Source: Bufo bufo (Eukaryota; Chordata; Amphibia; Anura; Bufonidae). Taken from it: 64,000 bases of DNA. The notes under the pieces are model-generated. The model was not told where the DNA came from. It did no database searches and saw only the letters and a program-made list of their open reading frames with translations. Below, one piece after another: positions 35,337 to 46,378 of this stretch. The stretch's first letter is position 1. Each line of letters starts with the position of its first letter. A program made the position numbers and the translations under genes. The stretch spans positions 685,343,257 to 685,407,256 of the forward strand of contig NC_053391.1 in assembly GCF_905171765.1 (NCBI RefSeq), read 5' to 3'.

Positions 35337-35960
35337 AGTGGCGTAGCAATAGGGGTCACAGTGGTCGCAATTGTGACAGGGCTCTAAGCCCACAGGGACC
35401 CCTTGCCAGAAATGCACTGCCACATTGCACAGTGCATCTTATAAAGCGAATACTAGTGAGCGCTTCCATTAGTTAAGCACTGTAGTAATCATAGGCAATG
35501 TTAAATTATAGAATTCCTCTCCAATCCAGGCTTTAGTACTTACTACTAACTTCCATAGCAGACAGGAGGCCGTGCGCTGGCAGCGTAACTCACTACGTCA
35601 CGCGCCGCCTGCTTCATTCATAAAGTGGGAGGAGCAGGCGCGTGACGTAGAGAGTTACGCTGCCGCCTCGCACCCACCCGCCCGCCCAGCCTCCTGCCTG
35701 CTACGGAAGATTGTAGTAAGTACTACAGGCTGGATTGGAGAGTAATTCTACAGTTTAACATTGCCTATATGATTACTACAGTGAGCGGGGCCCAGTGTAA
35801 TAGAACACAGTGACTGCATCGGGCCCCGCTGCCATTACAAAACAGCAGCGCGGCGGCGGTGTATCAGTGTAAATTGCAGCATTCGCCCCATAAGATGCAG
35901 TGCTATTTTCCCCCCACTTTTGGGGGGTAAAAAAATGCGTCTTATAGGGTGAAAAATACG
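35337..35960. repeat. Element with large inverted repeat, GGCGTAGCAATAGGGG end
   Basis: It starts CAGTGGCGTAGCAATAGG at about 35337. Arms at about 35455-35610 and 35630-35795 are inverted relatives (CTCCAATCCAGGCTTTAGTA against its inverse, and GCGTAACTCACTACGTCACG against CGTGACGTAGAGAGTTACGC). It ends with a motif often seen in vertebrate repeats (TGCGTCTTATAGGGTGAAAA). Short ATCT runs flank it at 35308-35330 and 35962-36025. Non-coding. Confidence 0.65.
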
Positions 35961-35962
35961 GT

Positions 35963-36011
<49 letters not shown>

Positions 36012-36025
36012 TATCTATCTATCTG

Positions 36026-36329
36026 ATTTATCGACTAGTGGGGTCTTAGCACCTGGACTCAAAACTTCTGACATGTCAAAAATGTTATAAAATGACAGAT
36101 ACACTGTATCATAAATCATCTGCAGGGAGGTCGTACAAGTAGATTTTCCAGTTTCAGACATAATAAGACGTTGATCAGTGTTTATGTATTGTTGCTAGGT
36201 GTAGTAAGAGCTTGTGTATACTCTGTTGTATATATGGTATTATATACTGTTTACTTACAGCAGTAGTGTGACCCAGGGCGGCACTACATACACATAATAA
36301 AACACCCATACTGTACCCCTAACGGGATG
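36026..36329. other. Spacer before the satellite; nothing recognised
   Basis: Short AT-rich stretch without a frame or motif that I can name. Confidence 0.3.
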
Positions 36330-39300
36330 GGGAGTATAATACAGGATGTAACTCAGGATCAGTACAGGATAAGTAATGTATGTACACAGTGACTGCACCA
36401 GCAGAATAGTGAGTGCAGCTCTGGAGTATAATACAGGATGTAACTCAGGATCAGTACAGGATAAGTAATGTATGTACACAGTGACTGCACCAGCAGAATA
36501 GTGAGTGCAGCTCTGGAGTATAATACAGGATGTAACTCAGGATCAGTACAGGATAAGTAATGTATGTACACAGTGACTGCACCAGCAGAATAGTGAGTGC
36601 AGCTCTGGAGTATAATACAGGATGTAACTCAGGATCAGTACAGGATAAGTAATGTATGTACACAGTGACTGCACCAGCAAAATAGTGAGTGCAGCTCTGG
36701 AGTATAATACAGGATGTAACTCAGGATCAGTACAGGATAAATAATGTATGTACACAGTGACTGCACCAGCAGAATAGTGAGTGCAGCTCTGGAGTATAAT
36801 ACAGGATGTAACTCAGGATCAGTACAGGATAAGTAATGTATGTACACAGTGACTGCACCAGCAGAATAGTGAGTGCAGCTCTGGAGTATAATACAGGATG
36901 TAACTCAGGATCAGTACAGGATAAATAATGTATGTACACAGTGACTGCACCAGCAGAATAGTGAGTGCAGCTCTGGAGTATAATACAGGATGTAACTCAG
37001 GATCAGTACAGGATAAGTAATGTATGTACACAGTGACTGCACCAGCAGAATAGTGAGTGCAGCTCTGGAGTATAATACAGGATGTAACTCAGGATCAGTA
37101 CAGGATAAGTAATGTAATGTATGTACACAGTGACTGCACCAGCAGAATAGTGAGTGCAGCTCTGGAGTATAATACAGGATGTAACTCAGGATTAGTACAG
37201 GATAAGTAATGTAATGTGTGTACACAGTGACTGCACCAGCAGAATAGTGAGTGCAGCTCTGGAGTATAATACAGGATGTAACTCAGGATCAGTACAGGAT
37301 AAGTAATGTATGTACACAGTGACTGCACCAGCAGAATAGTGAGTGCAGCTCTGGAGTATAATACAGGATGTAACTCAGGATCAGTACAGGATAAGTAATG
37401 TATGTACACAGTGACTGCACCAGCAAAATAGTGAGTGCAGCTCTGGAGTATAATACAGGATGTAACTCAGGATCAGTACAGGATAAATAATGTATGTACA
37501 CAGTGACTGCACCAGCAGAATAGTGAGTGCAGCTCTGGAGTATAATACAGGATGTAACTCAGGATCAGTACAGGATAAGTAATGTATGTACACAGTGACT
37601 GCACCAGCAGAATAGTGAGTGCAGCTCTGGAGTATAATACAGGATGTAACTCAGGATCAGTACAGGATAAATAATGTATGTACACAGTGACTGCACCAGC
37701 AGAATAGTGAGTGCAGCTCTGGAGTATAATACAGGATGTAACTCAGGATCAGTACAGGATAAGTAATGTATGTACACAGTGACTGCACCAGCAGAATAGT
37801 GAGTGCAGCTCTGGAGTATAATACAGGATGTAACTCAGGATCAGTACAGGATAAGTAATGTAATGTATGTACACAGTGACTGCACCAGCAGAATAGTGAG
37901 TGCAGCTCTGGAGTATAATACAGGATGTAACTCAGGATTAGTACAGGATAAGTAATGTAATGTGTGTACACAGTGACTGCACCAGCAGAATAGTGAGTGC
38001 AGCTCTGGAGTATAATACAGGATGTAACTCAGGATCAGTACAGGATAAGTAATGTATGTACACAGTGACTGCACCAGCAGAATAGTGAGTGCAGCTCTGG
38101 AGTATAATACAGGATGTAACTCAGGATCAGTACAGGATAAGTAATGTATGTACACAGTGACTGCACCAGCAAAATAGTGAGTGCAGCTCTGGAGTATAAT
38201 ACAGGATGTAACTCAGGATCAGTACAGGATAAATAATGTATGTACACAGTGACTGCACCAGCAGAATAGTGAGTGCAGCTCTGGAGTATAATACAGGATG
38301 TAACTCAGGATCAGTACAGGATAAGTAATGTATGTACACAGTGACTGCACCAGCAGAATAGTGAGTGCAGCTCTGGAGTATAATACAGGATGTAACTCAG
38401 GATCAGTACAGGATAAATAATGTATGTACACAGTGACTGCACCAGCAGAATAGTGAGTGCAGCTCTGGAGTATAATACAGGATGTAACTCAGGATCAGTA
38501 CAGGATAAGTAATGTATGTACACAGTGACTGCACCAGCAGAATAGTGAGTGCAGCTCTGGAGTATAATACAGGATGTAACTCAGGATCAGTACAGGATAA
38601 GTAATGTAATGTATGTACACAGTGACTGCACCAGCAGAATAGTGAGTGCAGCTCTGGAGTATAATACAGGATGTAACTCAGGATTAGTACAGGATAAGTA
38701 ATGTAATGTGTGTACACAGTGACTGCACCAGCAGAATAGTGAGTGCAGCTCTGGAGTATAATACAGGATGTAACTCAGGATCAGTACAGGATAAGTAATG
38801 TATGTACACAGTGACTGCACCAGCAGAATAGTGAGTGCAGCTCTGGAGTATAATACAGGATGTAACTCAGGATCAGTACAGGATAAGTAATGTATGTACA
38901 CAGTGACTGCACCAGCAAAATAGTGAGTGCAGCTCTGGAGTATAATACAGGATGTAACTCAGGATCAGTACAGGATAAATAATGTATGTACACAGTGACT
39001 GCACCAGCAGAATAGTGAGTGCAGCTCTGGAGTATAATACAGGATGTAACTCAGGATCAGTACAGGATAAGTAATGTATGTACACAGTGACTGCACCAGC
39101 AGAATAGTGAGTGCAGCTCTGGAGTATAATACAGGATGTAACTCAGGATCAGTACAGGATAAATAATGTATGTACACAGTGACTGCACCAGCAGAATAGT
39201 GAGTGCAGCTCTGGAGTATAATACAGGATGTAACTCAGGATCAGTACAGGATAAGTAATGTATGTACACAGTGACTGCACCAGCAGAATAGTGAGTGCAG

Positions 39301-40640
39301 CTCTGGAGTATAATACAGGATGTAACTCAGGATCAGTACAGGATAAGTAATGTAATGTATGTACACAGTGACTGCACCAGCAGAATAGTGAGTGCAGCTC
39401 TGGAGTATAATACAGGATGTAACTCAGGATTAGTACAGGATAAGTAATGTAATGTGTGTACACAGTGACTGCACCAGCAGAATAGTGAGTGCAGCTCTGG
39501 AGTATAATACAGGATGTAACTCAGCATCAGTACAGGATAAGTAATGTATGTACACAGTGACTGCACCAGCAGAATAGTGAGTGCAGCTCTGGAGTATAAT
39601 ACAGGATGTAACTCAGCATCAGTACAGGATAAGAAATGTATGTACACAGTGACTGCACCAGCAGAATAGTGAGTGCAGCTCTGGAGTATAATACAGGATG
39701 TAACTCAGGATCAGTACAGGATAAGTAATGTAATGTATGTACACAGTGACTGCACCAGCAGAATAGTGAGTGCAGCTCTGGAGTATAATACAGGATGTAA
39801 CTCAGGATCAGTACAGGATAAGTAATGTAATGTATGTACACAGTGACTCCACCAGCAGAATAGTGAGTGCAGCTCTGGAGTATAATACAGGATGTAACTC
39901 AGGATCAGTACAGGATAAGTAATGTAATGTATGTACACAGTGACTGCACCAGCAGAATAGTGAGTGCAGCTCTGGAGTATAATACAGGATGTAACTCAGG
40001 ATCAGTACAGGATAAGTAATGTATGTACACAGTGACCGCACCAGCAGAATAGTGAGTGCAGCTCTGGAGTATAATACAGGATGTAACTCAGGATCAGTAC
40101 AGGATAAGTAATGTCTGTACACAGTGACTGCACCAGCAGAAGAGTGAGTGCAGCTCTGGAGTATAATACAGGATGTAACTCAGGATCAGTACAGGATAAG
40201 TAATGTATGTACACAGTGACTGCACCAGCAGAATAGTGAGTACAGCTCTCGAGTATAATACAGGATGTAACTCAGGATCAGTACAGGATAAGTAATGTAA
40301 TGTATGTACACAGTGACTGCACCAGCAGAATAGTGAGTGCAGCTCTGGAGTATAATACAGGATGTAACTCAGGATCAGTACAGGATAAGTAATGTATGTA
40401 CACAGTGACTCCACCAGCAGAATAGTGAGTGCAGCTCTGGAGTATAATACAGGATGTAACTCAGGATCAGTACAGGATAAGTAATGTATGTACATAGTGA
40501 CTGCACCAGCAGAATAGTGAGTGCAGCTCTGGAGTATAATACAGGATGTAACTCAGGATCAGTACAGGATAAGTAATGTATGTACACAGTGACTGCACCA
40601 GCGGAATAGTGAGTGCAGCTCTGGAGGATAATACAGATAA
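36330..40640. repeat. Satellite, 92-bp unit, with 746-bp higher-order repeat
   Basis: About 46 copies of a 92-bp unit containing GTAACTCAGGATCAGTACAG, AATGTATGTACACAGTGACT and GCAGCTCTGGAGTATAATAC. Variant units (CAGCAAAATAGTG, GGATAAATAATG, GTAATGTAATGT, GGATTAGTACAGG) recur in fixed order every 746 bp, that is 8 units plus two 5-bp additions. The CAGCAAAATAGTG variant occurs four times (near 36679, 37425, 38171, 38917). From about 39500 rightward the order dissolves into single-unit variants. The many minus-strand frames of 70-133 codons are repeat translations. Confidence 0.97.
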
Positions 40641-40928
40641 TAATGTCATATATATATATTATAAAGTCACAGTGTAATAACCATATACTGCTAGTTATGT
40701 GACACAAATAATGTGTTTTACATGTCCTTCTCGTGGTGATAAGCTCCTCTTGTTGGTTGCACGATCATTAAGTCTTTTTCTGTGAATGGAACAATGAAAA
40801 ATGCTCTTATGTCATGAGGCTAATCAGTAATGTGATGTTACTAAGGCCGGACTGGTTGCTCAAGTCTTACTGGTTGTTGGTCAAGAATTGTAACCAGGAA
40901 TTTTTGCCCTAAGGTCCCGGCAGAACTA
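40641..40928. other. No gene recognised
   Basis: AT-rich spacer between the satellite and the Tc1-like element. Confidence 0.3.
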
Positions 40929-42328
40929 CACTGAGCAAAAATATAAACTCAACACTTTCGGTTTTGCTCTCATTTTGCATGAGCTGAACTCAAAGATCTG
41001 AAACATTTTCTACAGACACAAAAGACCCATTACTCTCAAATATCGTTCACAAATCTGTCTAGATCTGTGTTAGTGAGCACTTCTCCTTTGCTGAGATAAT
41101 CCATGCCACCTCACAGGTGTGGCATATCAAGGTGCTGATTAGACAGCATGAATATTGCACAGGTGTGCCTTAGACTGTCCACAATAAAAGGCCACTCTGA
41201 AATGTGCAGTTTGATCGCACAGCACAATGTCACAGATGTTGCAATGTTTGAGGGAGCGTGCAGTTGCATGCTGACTGCAGGAATGTCTACCAGAGCTGTT
41301 GCCCGTGCAATGAATGTTCATTTCTCTACCATAAACCGTCTCCAAAGGCGTTTCAGAGAATTTGGCAGTACATCCAACCGGCCTCACAACCGCAGACCAC
41401 GTGTAACCACACCAGCCCAGGACCTCCACATCCAGCATGTTCACCTCCACGATCGTCTGAGACCAGCCACCCGGACAGCTGCAGCAACAATCGGTTTCCA
41501 TAACCAAAGAAAACTGTCAGACACCGTCTCAGGGAAGCTCATCTGCATGATCGTCGTCCTCATCGGGGTCTGGACCTGACTGCAGTTCGTCGTAGTGGGC
41601 AAATGCTCACATTCAATGGCGTCTGGCACGTTGCAGAGGCGTTCTGATTACGGATGAGTCCCGGTTTTCACTGTTCAGTGCAGATGGCAGACGGCGTGTG
41701 TGGCGTCGTGTGGGTGAGCGGTTTGCTGACGCCAACGTTGTGGATGGAGTGGCCCATGGTGGCGGTGGGGTTATGGTATGGGCAGGCGTATGTTATGGAC
41801 AACGAACACAGGTGCATTTTATTGATGGCATTTTGAATGCACAGAGACACTGTGACGAGATCCTGAGGCCCATGTGTCATCCACGACCATCACCTCATGT
41901 TGCAGCAGGATAATGCACAGCCCCAGATTGCAAGGATCTGGACGCAATCCCTGGAAGCTGAAAACATCCCAGTTCTTGCATGGCCAGCATACTCACCGGA
42001 CATGTCACCCATGGAGCATGTTTGGGATGCTCTGGATCGGCGTATACGACAGCGCGTTCCAGTTCCTGACAATATTCTGCAACTTCGCACAGAAGAAGAG
42101 GAGTCGGCCAACATCCCACAGGCCACAATCAACAACCTGATCAACTCTATGCCACGGAGATGTGTTACACTGCATGAGGCAAATGGTGGCCACACCAGAT
42201 ACTGACTGGTTTTCTGCCCCCCCCCCCCTTCCCCAGTAAGGCAAAACTGTGCACATTTCAGAGTGGCCTTTTATTGTGGGCAGTCTAAGGCACACCTGTG
42301 CAATATTCATGCTGTCTAATCAGCACCT
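40929..42328 (+). mobile_element. Tc1-like element, right end lost
   Basis: It begins CACTGAGCAAAAATATAA after a TA. An inverted pair of about 85 bp lies inside both ends (41129-41213 and 42243-42328; shared TGCACAGGTGTGCCTTAGAC). The outermost 200 bp present at the left are absent at the right, so the right terminus was deleted. It contains the broken transposase described next. Confidence 0.8.
41227..42205 (+). pseudogene. Tc1-type transposase, several frameshifts
   Basis: N-terminal helix-turn-helix region at 41227-41515 (STRAVARAMNVHFSTINRLQ, then a basic RPHNRRPRVTT linker). The catalytic core continues in other frames: TDESRF with the first Asp near 41657, VMVWAGVCYGQRTQVHFIDG in 41770-41830, then LQQDNAQPQIAR (second Asp) and SPDMSPMEHVWDALDRR (final Glu) in 41897-42205, ending NGGHTRY. 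All three acidic positions are present but in at least two frames, with interruptions near 41515-41640 and 41890. It is inactive. Confidence 0.85.
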
Positions 42329-42394
42329 ACTGCAGCTTAGTCCTATTTGAATTGATGGGACTGATCTATAGTACCAAGTACGAACACTTGGTAA

Positions 42395-42878
42395 GGCCCC
42401 TTTCACACTTGCGTTGTTGGATTCCGGCAGGCAGTTCCGTTGCCGGAGATCATGCAAACGGATATCATTTGTTTACGGATCTGGATCCGTCTGACAAATG
42501 CTTTGAAATACCGGATCCGTCTCTCCGGTGTCATCCAGAAAAACGGATCTGCTTTTTATTTTTTTCACATATTTTAAGGTCTGCACATGCGCAGACCGGA
42601 AGACCGGATCCGTCAATGCGGAGATTTTAATGCCGGATCCGGCACTAATACATTTTTATGGAAATTAATGCCGGCATTCCGGCAAGTGTTCTGTGGTATT
42701 CTGCGGTATTTTCTCCGGACAAATACCGTAAGAGGGACGGAACGGAAGACATCCTGATGCATACTGAACGGATTGCTTTCCATTCAGAATGCATTCTGAT
42801 GCGGTTTTTTTTTCCGATATTGAGCCCCTATGACGGAACTCAATACCGGAAAACGTTAACGCTAGTGTGAAAGTACCC
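42395..42878. mobile_element. MITE with TAA target duplication
   Basis: TAA at 42392-42394 and 42879-42881. Ends GGCCCCTTTCACACTTGCGT and, on the right, the inverse of GGGTACTTTCACACTAGCGT. The interior is rich in CCGGATCCGT and GCCGGCATTCCGGCAA. Non-coding; short frames are incidental. Confidence 0.85.
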
Positions 42879-43084
42879 TAAAGTGGAAGGAGGCACAGCA
42901 AGCACTAAACACCGCTCCCCCTTCATAATGTAGCTCAGCGGTGCATCGAGCCCATCCTTTCCAGATCAGACATTTATCCTAAGGACAGGCCATCAATTTT
43001 CTAGTCTTTGAAAGCCTCTCTAATGTTGACACTTGTATAATATCTATTTTTTTTCAGGATCTCTGCTTGCTGTCAGTGTACTCT

Positions 43085-43215
43085 TGCTTCCTTTCAGAGG
43101 CTTTAAACCTGTCCACAGCTCGTCCTGCTCTCAGCTGAGAAGTGGATACAATTGTATCCAGTCCAGACAATGCTCTGTGAGCTAACAGCCTCCAGACTGA
43201 TACATTGTAGCAAAC
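43085..43215. repeat. Dispersed repeat shared with 27105-27200
   Basis: GTGGATACAATTGTATCCAG and ACTGATACATTGTAGCAA occur here; the inverted relative is at 27105-27200. Class unknown. Confidence 0.55.
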
Positions 43216-43253
43216 CTGCAGAGAGATCTGTGAAGCTGCTGCTGATGGGTTCA

Positions 43254-43684
43254 GGCTACTTTCACACTGGCGTTTTTACTGGATCCGGCAGGGTTCAGCA
43301 AAAACGCTTCCGTTACTGATAATACAACCGTCTGCACCCGTTATGAACGGATCCGGTTGTATTATCTTTAACATTGCCAAGACGGATCCGTTTTATATTG
43401 TGTCACATTGTGTCAAAGAAAACGGATCCAACCCCATTGACTTGCATTGTGGATCATGACGTCTTGCTCCGCATCCCAGGACGGAAAGCAAACCGCAGCA
43501 TGGTGCTGCTCTCCGGTATAAGAACGGAACGGAATACATTTCGGAGCGCTCCGTTCTGTTCAGTTGCGTTTTCTCCCCATTGACAATGAATGCGGACAAA
43601 ACGGAAGCGTTTTTTTTCCCCAGTATTGAGACCGTATGACGGATCTCAATGCCGGAACATATTAACGCTAGTGTGAAAGTAGCC
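43254..43684. mobile_element. MITE of the CTACTTTCACACT family
   Basis: Inverted ends GGCTACTTTCACACTGGCGT and ACGCTAGTGTGAAAGTAGCC. Flanking triplets TCA and TCT do not match exactly, so one has mutated or the target differs. The interior repeats AACGGATCC motifs. Confidence 0.75.
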
Positions 43685-46120
43685 TCTGCTCACAGAGCGT
43701 TGTTTGGAGTGTGAGTACTTTTTCGCCACACCATCTGGGTGGTTCCTTCAAATTAGGACTTTTCGCAAGTCCTTGACGTCTGTATGAAGATCTGTCATCG
43801 TATAAGATTCTTTATGATCAATTCTTTTTTTTCATCATGGACAATCCTTGTGTTCTCGGTGGCGGCCGCTCTTATCGCGAGTCATGTGCCCTCAGCAGCG
43901 TGATAAAACCGCACGCCTAATCCTCTCCTGCGACGTTGATTACTAATGGCCGCCCAATCTGCTGCGTCTTTTGTACAGTTTTCCGTGCTGGTGATGGATC
44001 ACTTGTCAGCAGTGTAAACAGGAGAACGACTTGTAGGAAGAACCCGGACGGCGAGTGTCAATAAGACAGCGCCACGTAAACTGGCGGAGGCCAAGTCCGA
44101 CCAAGCCCTCTGTACTCAGGTCACCCCTTTGTGCCCTGTTGTTGTTTTTTCCCAATACACCCTGCTCCTTAAAAACAGACCACACCCCCTAGTAACATAT
44201 CAAGTGCCTCCAATAACAGTGCCAGTGAGTGCCCTCAAAAACAGTGCCCTCCCAGCACGCTGCCCCACAAAGTGATGTCAGTGCCCATCAACAACAGCAA
44301 GGTAATTTAAGAGCAAGAGTGGGTTAATCCTGCTGATCAAGATGATCAAGCATTCCCTAAAAAAAAAATATATATATATATATTTTTATGCCAGTGAGGG
44401 CTTCTGTGCACTGAAGGGTGGGCCAGCACAATACAGGTGTCATTGTAATCACCAGGATCAACCCTACCAGGTGATAAGGCAGGTCTAATAAGGTTGACAG
44501 TGCTGACGGGTCCTTTTTAATAAAGAAGTTTGGCTGCCTACACCCGCCACTAGGTGGAGCTCACTAAACACTGTCAATGGAAGCAATGTAAACACATTTG
44601 CTGAGTGTAACTTAGGACCCCCGGGGCCCCCCAATGTAGTATGTACTATGTATAATACTGGTCTCTTCTCTTGACGCATCAAAGTCCTGGAAGGACAGCT
44701 CCCTCTGCATCCTGCGCCTAGACGGTGCTCCATCAGTCCCATAGAAGTGAATAGAGCGGTGGACCAACTGTGTACACTAGTGCTCCGTTCAGAGAGGTGA
44801 CTTGGGGACCAGGATCACTGGGGGTCAAGTGGTCCTTTGTATGGGACTTTCATGGGATAATCCCTTAATTGCTCACTGGGAGGAGCAAAAACAAGTCTGT
44901 GAAGGCCGGAGAGGCGGTCTGACGTACAACATTCCTTTAAACTCTACATGGTCTAAATGATGGTCACTCAGGTCATAAGTCAAGTGGCCGTCATACAGCC
45001 TATAATAACGTACAAGCAGATCACACCAAAGAGGTGGAGCTAGTGGAGAAGGAAAGTCCCGCTGAAGACTACACCATCTTTTTGGATTTGACCATCACTT
45101 TGGCCTCCTGATAGGCCCTTTTCGCTTCCCATGTGGCATCTATATCCTAGAATACCTTAGTTCCACATCTGGGCAGTACTAGGACATGAACAATTCAGAC
45201 CTGGTCACCAAAACATTTGGGGTTATTTTACGGTCAGCTTATATGGCAATTCTTGGCTGGTGACCAAAAAAGTCAAGCTGGCTCCTAAAGTGTCTGCCTT
45301 GTCCAAAAAACCCACCCAGTCATGTTTCCTGCACCCAAGTGGCCTCTGAAGTCACTTCCATCGCTGTGTCCTGTGGGAACGTGTGGTGTCTCACAGAATT
45401 CCCGACCCTTATAAGGACAGCCTTGTGCCGGTACAGTCAGAACTTCAGCAGACACGAATTATGACCTGTACGTAACCCTACTGATTGGGAAATTTCCTCC
45501 ATGGTCTTTTCAAGATGTCTTTGAAATTTTTAGCTCTCACGATGAATCGCATCACTCATCTTGAAAACACATTTTTTGGTCTTGTCTTTTGGTTGGTGCT
45601 GATGTCATTACTTCTCTTAACCACGTTCGTATCTTTCCTCAAATTGGATTTAGCATTTTATTTGCTTTTTGTTTTGCATTGGGTGCCTTAAGATTTTTTT
45701 TGCTTTTATACTGTTTTATTAGGTTGGTGCTGATAGGGTATGGATTTTGTATTCTTGACTTTTTTTTATTGTAGGGTAAGGATTACCTTTCTATGCTTTT
45801 GCTTTTATTGGGTTGATGGGATGAGGAACAGATTTTGAAGTTGGCTTCGTTCTGGGTTATTTTTTGTGTGTGTTTTTACTTTTTATTGGGTTGAGTGGGT
45901 AAGGATCAGAGTTTGTGTTGTTTTTTTGTTGGATTGTTGTTGTACATTGATGTTTTTTGTTGTCCTGGGTCAGGATTTTCTTACATATTTTGTTTTTTTA
46001 TTTATTTTTTTCTTGTTTGGGGTTTGTGTGGGTCAGGGTTATTTATTTATATTTGCTGCTGTTTTTTTTTTATATAGGGTTGGGCTTAAAGGTTTTTTGG
46101 AGTAGAGCGTTGATGAGTTA
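43685..46120. other. No gene recognised
   Basis: 43820-44110 is a unique, evenly composed block (GCGGCCGCTCTTATCGCGAG, then GTGATAAAACCGCACGCC), possibly a conserved non-coding element. 44340-44390 has an A/TA run. 45560-46110 is strongly T-rich with loose TTGGGTTGAGTGGGTAAGGA-like repeats, which produce hydrophobic-looking frames without any domain. Confidence 0.35.
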
Positions 46121-46330
46121 GGGCTCATGCACACGAACGTATTTTCTTTTCGTGTCCTTTCCGTTTTTTTTTTGTGGAACCATTCACTTCAATGTGTCCA
46201 CAAAAAAAAAAAACAGAAGTTACTCCGTGTGCATTCCATTTCCGTATATTCGTATTTCCATTCCGCAAAAAAATTGAACATGTCCTATTATTGTCCACAT
46301 TATGGACAAGGATAGTACTGTTCTATTAGG
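46121..46330. mobile_element. MITE of the GGGCTCATGCACAC family
   Basis: Starts GGGCTCATGCACACGAACGT after TTA. Contains GGAACCATTCACTTCAATG and A/T runs as in 11985-12213. Right end uncertain. Confidence 0.6.
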
Positions 46331-46378
46331 TTAAACATATTCCTTTTTAGATTTTTTTTTAAAAATGTCCTTATTATT

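Noticed and set aside
36255..40707. Many 70-133 codon frames, and the regular spacing, suggesting a gene family or CRISPR
   Set aside because: The whole 92-bp unit is repeated with no variable spacers, and the frames are the satellite's own translation. The genome is eukaryotic.
45485..46105. Hydrophobic frames that look like membrane proteins
   Set aside because: A T-rich sequence gives Phe/Leu by composition, with no start context, conservation pattern or family signature.
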